A stretch of 64,000 nucleotides of DNA from Staphylotrichum longicolle. Lineage: Eukaryota > Ascomycota > Sordariomycetes > Sordariales > Chaetomiaceae. Every line of letters begins with the position of its first letter. Position 1 is the stretch's first letter. This document shows, one piece after another, positions 56,507-64,000 of the stretch. The position numbers were made by a program, and so were the translations under genes. Below the pieces are notes generated by a model, which saw only the letters and a list, made by a program, of their open reading frames with translations, made no database searches and was not told the origin of the DNA. The stretch spans positions 1,994,468 through 2,058,467 of the forward strand of contig JAHCVI010000005.1 in the NCBI GenBank assembly GCA_019096155.1, written 5' to 3'.

Positions 56507-59500
56507 TCAAGCGGCCTCCTCGCCAACCAACCCCCTCGCCATCCGAACCCCAACCCCAACCCCACCTCCGCCAGCTTCCTCCCCGGCGTCTCCCTCCACA
56601 CAATCCCACCCCGGAACTTCCTCCTCCAGCCTCCACCCGCCGCCCCGTCCCCAAGCCTCCCAGATCCTCCTCTCGGCGTGCAAATCCCACCTCTCCCCGG
56701 CCATCGCCCTCGCCTCCCACGGAATGCCTACTCCTCCTCCGTCCCTGCTGCTGCCGCCATCATCACCACTCATCCCCATCCCCATTGCCAGCTCACCCAA
56801 CCGCGGATCCACGACGCCTTCCAGCCGCGGCACGGGTAGGAACCGCCCCAGACTCGTCTGGGCGCCCGCAGATGTATTGTTGTTGTTGTCACCGAAGAGA
56901 AAGTCGGCAGACCCAGAGTCCGGGTGCTGGTGGTGCTTGACGCGGGCGTCGCCTTCCGAGGTGAATTCGGCGTAGGTCGGCCAGGGGCAGTCCGGTCCCT
57001 GCTCTTCTTCTTCTTCTTCTTTTTCGTCTTCGTTCTCTACTCTGCCGTTGTCCTGGTTTTGCCCGTCTTGGTTATCTTGGTGGTGGCCTCTTCCGTGGTG
57101 GGTTGATGATGATAATTTGCCCAGGGCGGGGTGGCAAGAAGGGAGAAGAAGAAGAAGGTCTGCGCGGGTCGGGGTAAAGGGGTTGGAGGGGCGAGCGAAG
57201 ATGGGTGAGAGCTTGTCGCGCAGGGCGTGGTGGAGGGTTGCGAGGTGCGGTGAGGTGGGGGGAGTGGTGATGATGAGAGGGAAGGGTGTGGGGTCGAGGT
57301 TGACGTTGAGCTTGCGCGGGTCGTAGTCGGAGGGCGTGAAGGTGCTTGTTGTGCTTGCTTCCGACGGGGCGGTGGTGGGCTCCGCCGGGGGTTGTGGGCG
57401 GCTGTCACGGGGGAGTTCGGAGCGATGCCGTTGTGTTTTTCGACCTTGTGTTTGGTTCCGTTCTTTGCCATGCCGTTGTTGACCTCATGTCCCTCGTGAG
57501 CTTCTTTTCCGGCGTGATCCTCTGAGTGGCCTTCTTCCGAGCGGTCTTCATCTGTGTGACATTCCTCCGCGCGGCTTTGTTGTGCATAGTCTTCTCCTGT
57601 GCCTTCTTCTGTACCGTTGTCTTGGCCGTGGGAATTGTACTCTTGTGCTTTTCCTTTTCCCTTGGCCTCCCACTTGCCGTCGAGGGTCTCGTAAAACTTG
57701 AAGCTGTCAAACTTGTAGTCGCTCGGGGTAAAGCTGCTGATGTCTGAGCAGTCGCTAACGCTCTTCTCCTCAGAAATGGCGTTGATTTGGTGGCAGGGGT
57801 CTTCTTCGACCTTGTCGTTGCGTGCTTCATCACCTACCACAACCTGCTTCGCGGGGGTGCTGGAGTCTCCCGATGTAGACGAGCTGTCAGAGAAGTTGTC
57901 GTCATCCTGCACAGCGTGCCAGTTCTTCTCGTTCTCCTTGTCCTTGTGGAAGCGCTTGGGCCTGTAATCGCTGGGAGTAAACGAGGAGTCAGATTTGTAG
58001 CCATCATCTTCCAACCAGCCGTTTCCGCGGTGTGCGTGTTCGTCGCTGCCAGAATCCAGGTTCCTCTTCGTCTCCTCGAGACTTCCTCTGCGGGCAGCAG
58101 CATGGGAGGCAACTTCTCGGAGAAGAATCGCCGACTTGATGCGTCGGCGCTCCACCGGGGTATGGAGCGGGACTTTGAAGCTGTCGTTGTCGCTGAACAA
58201 GTCGTGGGTGGGCGAATCAGACCGGGGCGGGTTTGCCGCGGGCGAGATGGCGTTTGCCTGCTGTTTCGAAAAGGGGCTAGGGACCCATGGCGGCGCGAAA
58301 ATGTTGAGGCCATTGGCGTTGCGTAGAACGGGGTCAGAAAAGGAAAGGGGTTGGTCCCTTGACTGAATCCACGGTGGGATAGTGCCAGCGCTACTGGTTC
58401 CAGCGTCAACATTCAGTCAGAGTCGGGAATGATGGCAAAGACCAAAACTTACGCGATGGCCGGAGGGAAATGGGAAGCTGACTGCTCCCAAGCGCCAAAC
58501 GTGTTGATCTTGCTTGTCCTATCCAGCAGGTCAGCGAACAGTAGGATGGCATAGTCTGGGCATGGGAGACTATTAAAGTCTACCTTGAGCCTGGGCGTGA
58601 GAAATACGGAGCTTGAGTCCAAGAGTCGAAGGTGTGGAGGCCACTAGAGTTGCCATTGAGTCAGTGAGAATGTTGCAAACATCTCGGATGTCAAGATAGT
58701 CTGATGGCCAAAATACTTCGCAATTTGTTCGGTAGAACATCCGGCGGTTTTGCAGTCGGCATTGTCCGCAATGATGTTGCCAGATGTGCTAAGATTGTGA
58801 GCAGAAGCCATGGGACGGTAGCGAGAAACGTACCCCTTATTTGACTCCCTATAATGGGGGCTAGCGGATTTGCTCGTGCGGTTGTCATGGTCCTCTTGGG
58901 CGGATTTTGAGGAGGGTTGCGCCGAGGGGTCGGGGATCTTGTCCTCCTGGCTGTCGTAGTAAACCGGGAGGAGCTTCTCCTCGATCTGTCCGAAGGGGCC
59001 AACCACCAAGACGGCCTTCCACCGGGGGTTACGCAGACCTTGTAGCAACATCTCCTTCTCGGCTACCTTGGTCTTCAGCCTGGCCACCTTCGCCTCCACC
59101 ATGTCGGCCTTGAGGCCGACATACTCGGCGGGGGTTCTGGGGAAGAAGGGGGACCGGTCCAGATCGACTTTTGCGGCACTGGTCCGGACGCGGTTGAAGG
59201 CAACCCGAACCTTTTCCTCTTCGCTCAGCCACACATGCTTCGAGGAGTGTGGCAGCCTCGGGTCGTCCTGGTCGTAGGCGTCGTAGGTCTCCTCGTCGTG
59301 GGCCTCATTGTCATCGACGCCGCCGCTGCCCTCCCGGTAGTACCGGTTGCTGACGTAGCCACAAGTGCCGTCCTCGTTGTCAACATTGTAGGCCTCTTGG
59401 TTGTAGGCCTTGTCGTCATCGGCCTTTTCCTCCCAATGACGCTTGTCGCCGCCAAAGGCCTTGGTGCTGCCCCAAGTTTCCAACGAGCTCCCCTTGCTCC

Positions 59501-60003
59501 GCTGTGAGACGGAGAACAGAGAACGTGCCTATTCCATAGATAGTCAAAACCACTGGGTTTATGACAAGACAGGCTCGGGAGCCCAGCAAGGGATGAAGAC
59601 AGCTGGAACCTTAAACGTGTGACTGAAGCTGATGTCCGAGAAAACGCATATGTTCGATAGAACGAAAAAGGGATGATACTCGATAAAAGAAAAGAAATAT
59701 ACTTCACCCGATAAAACGAAGAAAATACGCATGTATCCGATAGAACGGCCATGATCTGAGCTATGAGATGAACGAAAAGAAATGCCGCGGTCTGATAAAA
59801 CGAAGATAATAGGCGCTATCCGATAAAACGGAAATAATAACAAGATCCGACCGAAAGAGACATCCGATGGCACTCACATGTGATGACGACTGGTGGCCGT
59901 CGTCCGATGCTTGTGAAGCCACGTATGTGTTGGCGTTGTTGTTGGCGCCAGGGGTTGTTACTGCGAGAGGGTCAGACGGGACCCCTTTGAATTTGAAAAA
60001 CAT
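56507..60003 (-). CDS. Uncharacterised fungal low-complexity protein with repeated FTPSDY motifs (one frame break)
   Basis: Not a family I can name. Proposed exons are 59878-60003 (MFFKFKGVPSDPLAV), 58834-59501, 58717-58788, 58584-58643, 58453-58518 and 56507-58393; phases agree throughout. The small in-frame intron at 58789-58833 may be retained instead. One base (a C on the coding strand) seems lost near 57386-57391; after that the frame continues to the stop at 56507. Corrected length is about 960 residues. Recognisable pieces are HVWLSEEEKVRVAFNRVRTS with a charged helix after it, then NPRWKAVLVVGPFGQIEEKL. SGLHTFDSW, NTFGAWEQSASHFPPAI and IPPWIQSRDQPLSFSDPVLR follow. Next are three FTPSDY motifs at about 57954-57985, 57710-57745 and 57310-57350. 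An acidic run and a C-terminal part (WPTYAEFTSEGDARVK, RFLPVPRLEGV) close it; the latter resembles blocks seen in other fungal proteins of unknown function. The first intron holds a ~28-bp repeat. Confidence 0.65.
59636..59875. repeat. Degenerate ~28-bp tandem repeat filling the first intron
   Basis: At least seven units share the core CCGATARAACGAA (plus strand), starting near 59636, 59653, 59679, 59708, 59737, 59792, 59820, 59847 and 59864. The spacing is mostly 26-29 bp, with one double gap. The array lies within the 376-nt intron 59502-59877 of the minus-strand gene. On the sense strand the core reads TTCGTTTTATCGG, so the array is T-rich. Confidence 0.85.
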
Positions 60004-60040
60004 CAGATCACCGCACAACACAAGCATACCGTTCCTAGGA

Positions 60041-60076
60041 CCAAGGGGTTGGGGGCCCACTGGGACCCCCCCTTGG
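60041..60076. repeat. GC-rich inverted repeat in the presumed leader of the FTPSDY gene
   Basis: CCAAGGGG at 60041-60048 is perfectly inverted as CCCCTTGG at 60069-60076, with a GGGGG run in the spacer. It lies 38-73 nt upstream of the proposed ATG on the minus strand and could form a stem-loop in the 5' UTR. Confidence 0.75.
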
Positions 60077-61389
60077 GCCGGGAAGAAAACCGCCAGGGGA
60101 AGCGGTCTCAGAGACATCTTGGGTGTGTCTCTGTGCGACGAGTTCGGCCTAAGGTGCCGAAGACGGCCAGGCGGTTAGCGAGTCTGACAATCAAATAAGT
60201 CTTGGATCTCCGTCGTGTCTGGCGTGGCGATGCGAGCCTTGGTGATTTGGCTTGCTCCCAAGTCTCGATATTATTGCACACAAAGAGAACCAAGCTTTCA
60301 ATCACGTCTGTCGCCAACCTTTGGCGCTTGCCACAGGTTGTAACAGGGCAAATGAGGTGAAGGAAGAGGGCAGAGGTTTTGGGGTTTCGAACAGACTCAC
60401 CAGAGGGCGAGAGGATGAGCACTTCTCCGGCACTTGCCAGTTTGAAGCTTGAAGGAGCAGGCCGGAAATCTCGAGACCTGTTCGACGCGGCGAGCGAGAT
60501 GGTTTAGAGGCAGACTGTGCTGCATTAACCCCCTTGGCGTCAAAGAGAAGCCAGCAGAGGGTAGAGATGGTGGAACAACACCGGTAGAAAGAAGTAGTGG
60601 AAGAGAACTCGGCGGAGGGTGTAGAAGTGAGTTGAAAAGGATGGAAAGAGAAGAATGGAAGTGAAGTCGATGGGCGAAGAGGGAAAAGAAGACTGTTGGC
60701 AGATGAAGCTGATGGTGAACGAGAGAAAGACGAGTGGTGGAGGAAGGGCGTGAGGCTGGTGAGAATGGAAGCTGTGGAAGATGCTGAACGAAGGTAGCGA
60801 AGCTGGGAGAAGGGGAAGATGGTATACCTTCAAGCGTCAGCCAAGATGTCGGGGCCTCCCGTCGACTCACGAAGCGGGAATAGTATAGTTGCGTCTGGTG
60901 ACAAGGAGAGTGAAGCCGGTAGCAGTGGAAGATGGCAAGATGGAGGAAAAGGCTGGTCGGGAGAGGGAGAATGGTTAGATGTGGGGAGTGTGGGTTAATG
61001 AAGAGTGCTTAGCGAAAGGAGAAGATAAGTTGAGTGTGAGGCGGCAAGCTTGCCTGTGCTGTTGCAAGAAAGACTACCAAGGCCCAGAACACCGGCTCCC
61101 ATCGACTGTGCAGTCAGGAGGAAACACGGTTGGGGAAAAGCCTCGAGAGGTTGAAGTGCCTCTCTCATGTGTGGGACACGGGTGATAGAAAGTGCTGCCT
61201 GGATGGTTGAAGTGGAGGGCCTTGGAATGTTGACATGTAGGCGAGGTTGAGGTGTTACATTCTGGTCTTGGATACTGCGAGGCCATCGGGGCGGAGGGGG
61301 GATAGTCCCTTGCTCATGCCAGTCAGCAGAAAGTGCATAGAGAAAGCCCCTATCAGTTCCATTGTCATAGGTTAGAGACTAAGTTTTAG

Positions 61390-61788
61390 TTGGCGGTTTT
61401 ACTATGTGGGGTGTATAGGAAAGACGCCAGTTTGCACCGCATTGAGGAAGCATTCAGAATATTGGAGACTTAGGGCTTTACTTGGCAACTTTTGCTGCAA
61501 GCGGACATACAAATGGCGCCTGTTAAAGCTGTGCCCAGTGAGACTTTCAAAAGCGGAAGGAATGAGGATTGACAAGGCAAGTTCAGGCAAGAGCCATGAA
61601 GGTCAGAAAGTCATAATCACAAAAGTTTGAAGGAAGAGAAGGGATGCCTGTCTTGTTGGCGGATATTTGAGGTCATATTGATGTAGAAGCCGCCTGTTAT
61701 AGTCCTGGCTATAGAAGCTTTGAAAATGAGACTAGAGATAGCGTTATTTGGCGCCTTTTCTTAGGCAGGTGTATAGAAAAGACGCCAG
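61390..61788. repeat. Pair of related hairpin-forming repeats
   Basis: A 21-nt segment GGTGTATAGRAAAGACGCCAG occurs at 61410-61430 and 61768-61788 with one mismatch. Both are preceded about 20 nt earlier by TTGGCG. In the second copy TGGCGCCTTTTCT (61749-61761) pairs with AGAAAAGACGCCA (61775-61787) over 12 of 13 positions, a clear hairpin. The first copy is a weaker version. Confidence 0.8.
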
Positions 61789-62660
61789 ATACCGCATGAT
61801 TAATACACCCAGTGCAACTTCACTCTAAGTCTAGGAGAACGCACTGCTCTATACTCTCTGTCAGTCACCTCCCAATACTTCTTCACATATCCACTGAGGA
61901 AACACAGGGTGTTCCTCAATGCCGCACTTCAAGGTCAAGGCCTGCTGAGCTGGGTGATGGGCTAGCGACAGATACATCGAACAAGTCACTACCTTAGATG
62001 AGCCAGCACTAACACCCCTCAACTCCAGAAGACGCCATCAGTGAACTGAATGCCCTATGTGGTTGGCAAAGACAAAACGTGGATCTGCCACCACCAATAA
62101 AGCTAACATGAATCTATTAACCACTTAAGCGTTGTCCCCTTCAAGCCCCGGCTCGCAACTGGAGTTGTCGATTTGTCGACTGTTTCGCAGTGTCTCCTTG
62201 ATTATGCCGACCGCTCTGGAGCAGAGTAATCACAATGGTCGAGAAGGAGGCTATGGCAATGCACTGTTGCAGGTTTCTGTGGATCCAGTGAAGAGTGTGT
62301 GTTTTGTGGCAGAGTAGATTCAAAAGATCAATGGCTGGTGTGCTCTATGCTGACCACCTTACCCAAGATGCCTTCTGCACAAAGGTAGAGGGTGCGCTCT
62401 CTTCTAGGTCTAAAACCGCGAGAAACACGCTTCGTAAAAGCCATAGTCAAGGAGACAAACACAGGTCTCCGACCCATTAGTATGCGTCCCGTTTGCCCTT
62501 CTCTGAAACAAGAAAGACAATCATTCCCATCTCGGGGCTCCTCTTTCATTAACCCCTTTCCCGAGAGACCTGAACGCCGAATGAACCCATAACTCTTCCC
62601 AAAAAAATCCGAACAATTACCCAGCCCCCCATCCTCTTCCGGGTATCATCATCCAAGCTC

Positions 62661-62927
62661 TCACTTCCGTTGGGAGACGGGTCTCGATTGGGTTTCTGTT
62701 GATGTCGCAACGAGGGTCGACACGGTGCTTTCCCGGCCGTGGTGAAGATGCCACTTCCCAAAGATTCTCCCGAGCCCCTTTTCCCTCCCATGGAGCGAGT
62801 GGTGTTCCTCCTTCTTCCTGGGCGCCTTCGGCAGGAGCTGCTTGGGGATCTTCATGGGCTCATATTGGGGCGTCAGGGCGAAGCACTCGGAGCACGGACA
62901 TTGTGCTGAGTGCTTGAACATGGGCAT
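62661..62927 (-). CDS. Possible small Cys-containing protein (88 residues)
   Basis: Opens with MPMFKHSAQCPCSECFALTP, a CPCSEC cluster followed by a basic stretch (LLPKAPRKKEEHH, HGREKGLGRIF). No family recognised. The Cys cluster near a plausible start codon and the basic, non-repetitive composition make it the best coding candidate in the right-hand 4 kb. No splice-supported extension was found. It may be chance. Confidence 0.25.
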   Translation of the reverse strand: MPMFKHSAQCPCSECFALTPQYEPMKIPKQLLPKAPRKKEEHHSLHGREKGLGRIFGKWHLHHGRESTVSTLVATSTETQSRPVSQRK

Positions 62928-63382
62928 GGTGGATATTTTTGTCTTTTTTTGGTGGCTGAGCCCTGTCGTTTGAAAAAACGCGAAAGAGTGGGCGTATTAA
63001 ATGTGGATTGAATTATCGCCCGAGTGTCAGGTGGTGGGCGAGATACGAGGTGTAAGCCGGCGTACTGCGAAGGGTCGAAGTGGGGTGATAGACACGAGCT
63101 TGGCCGGTCTCGATCGATGTGATGCTTCGTTTGGGAATGCAAGAACGAGGAAATCAGACTCTCAACAACACGGGAAAGCTGCGCAACTTATATCCCCTCG
63201 CCTCGGGGAGCCCGCAAGGCGCCAAGTCGCCTCTCCCGCCCATGCCTCGCATCCCTCCGTCCAGTCGACTGATATCACGCCGTTTCTCCCAATCCAGACC
63301 CGACCAAACAAACCATCCTATCGGCCCATCCGAAGAACGAGCCAACCCTTCATGCTGCACGATAGCGCCTCCCACGGCGCGC

Positions 63383-63400
63383 CATGGCATGGCATGGCAT
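63383..63400. repeat. (CATGG)3 pentanucleotide repeat
   Basis: Three perfect CATGG units plus CAT. A related (CCATG)3 occurs at 13831-13845. Confidence 0.9.
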
Positions 63401-63925
63401 CGCCCAGCCGCATGCACCCCAACCGTTAGCATCCTCCGAAAGTCTTGGACATCATCCTCCCCCAAGTCCAAGCTGCGGCACCTCCATCAAAACCCATCAA
63501 ACCCAACATCACCGACCCGGAAACGACACACCATCGGAGCTCAGCACCGCCTCCCACTCCCCAACCCGCGACCGACCGCAAATCCTCCCAAAACCCCCCT
63601 CCAGACCAAAAGCAAAGCAAGAAACAAAAAAGCCCACGATCATCACGAAATCAGGACCCCTCGCCCGCCCAGCCTCGCCAACCAAGCTAGTGCATGCACA
63701 CCGGATGAAGGGCCCGAACCCCCCCCCCAATCCCTCCCCCGCGACCAGGAGCTCATCCAAAACTCTGGGCAGTCCCTTCCTCCCCCGCACGAAAACACCC
63801 CAGCGCACCAACCAACCAACCACCAACCGCCAACCACCCAGACCGACGATGGGCTGATAGGCTTGGCGCTAACGTTGCTGCAACTGCACGCCAAACCAAA
63901 AGTCCGAAAGCACTGGGTTGGATGA

Positions 63926-63949
63926 ATGGATGGATGGATGGATGGATGG
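63926..63949. repeat. (ATGG)6 tetranucleotide microsatellite
   Basis: Twenty-four bases of perfect ATGG repeats in non-coding DNA near the window end. Confidence 0.95.
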
Positions 63950-64000
63950 GCCTAGATTTGCTTGGCTGTTTGTTCAGCTGGGGGGGGGAGGCGGGGCAGG

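Larger units (their letters stand above)
60004..62660. other. 2.7-kb gene-poor, AT-richer region
   Basis: 5' region of the FTPSDY protein gene followed by sequence without a supportable gene. From about 61000 to 62350 base composition is visibly richer in A+T than the rest of the window and open frames are short. No transposase or reverse-transcriptase fragment recognised. Confidence 0.5.
62928..64000. other. Right-edge region without a supportable gene
   Basis: A long plus-strand open frame (63119-63925) is Pro/Ser/Thr-rich with no domain and sits in C-rich DNA; I do not call it. C-rich runs at about 63719-63730 and simple repeats near the end suggest promoter or leader DNA of a gene beyond the window. 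Confidence 0.45.

Noticed and set aside
59225..59752. Alternative minus-strand coding frame through the repeat intron
   Set aside because: It reads through the intron repeat in a frame different from the conserved-looking exon; good GTGAGT and CACAG splice sites support an intron instead.
61000..62350. Degenerate transposon coding region
   Set aside because: Composition shifts toward A+T, but no transposase, reverse transcriptase or long terminal repeat could be recognised; only the short hairpin repeats are supportable.
63119..63925. 268-codon plus-strand open frame
   Set aside because: Pro/Ser/Thr-rich translation of C-rich non-coding DNA; no domain, no conserved start and no splice support.

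Overview
The window is a piece of a filamentous ascomycete nuclear genome, most likely a Sordariomycete and probably Sordariales. Genes are dense and on both strands. Most introns are 45-80 nt with GTAAGT/GTGAGT-type donors and CTAAC/CTGAC branch points. Coding DNA is GC-rich at third positions. The proteins read most easily as Neurospora/Chaetomium-type housekeeping proteins. The class follows from gene structure and protein style, not from a marker sequence. I see no prophage, CRISPR array, transposase, rRNA or tRNA gene.

Layout from left to right: a DUF866 CXXC zinc protein (+), an RNase P/MRP Rpr2/Snm1-type protein (+) and ZPR1 (+). These face a fungal protein with a duplicated uncharacterised domain (-). 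After a 3.5-kb gene-free stretch come SEN54 (-) and an arrestin-fold protein (-). Next are the cyclophilin PPIL3/Cyp10 (+), a heat-shock transcription factor (-) and the spliceosomal cyclophilin CWC27 (-), which is divergent from the V-ATPase B subunit VMA2 (+). Then come a secreted aldose 1-epimerase (+), CTF8 (+) and DPH1 (-), which is divergent from RPS6 (+). A 12.6-kb HECT E3 ligase gene of the TOM1/HUWE1 family (+) is followed by RPS8 (+), a GYP5-type Rab GTPase-activating protein (-) and a low-complexity fungal protein with repeated FTPSDY motifs (-). The last 4 kb is gene-poor, richer in A+T and carries short repeats.

The genes do not form a pathway. They are housekeeping functions: translation (RPS6, RPS8, diphthamide on eEF2, ZPR1), RNA processing (SEN54, CWC27, PPIL3, Rpr2/Snm1), ubiquitin turnover, membrane traffic, vacuolar acidification, sister-chromatid cohesion and heat-shock transcription.

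Two points matter to a reader. First, eight conserved genes are interrupted by one to several single-base or two-base frame breaks, while the neighbouring long genes, including 12.2 kb of TOM1 coding sequence, are clean. This looks like local assembly error rather than gene decay, and reading frames in those genes should be treated with caution. Second, the best candidates for new biology are modest: 7-nt and 8-nt micro-exons in RPS6 and RPS8, a ~28-bp degenerate repeat filling an intron, a tandemly duplicated uncharacterised domain, a triplicated FTPSDY motif, and a pair of hairpin-forming repeats near the right end. I found no convincing new multi-gene system.
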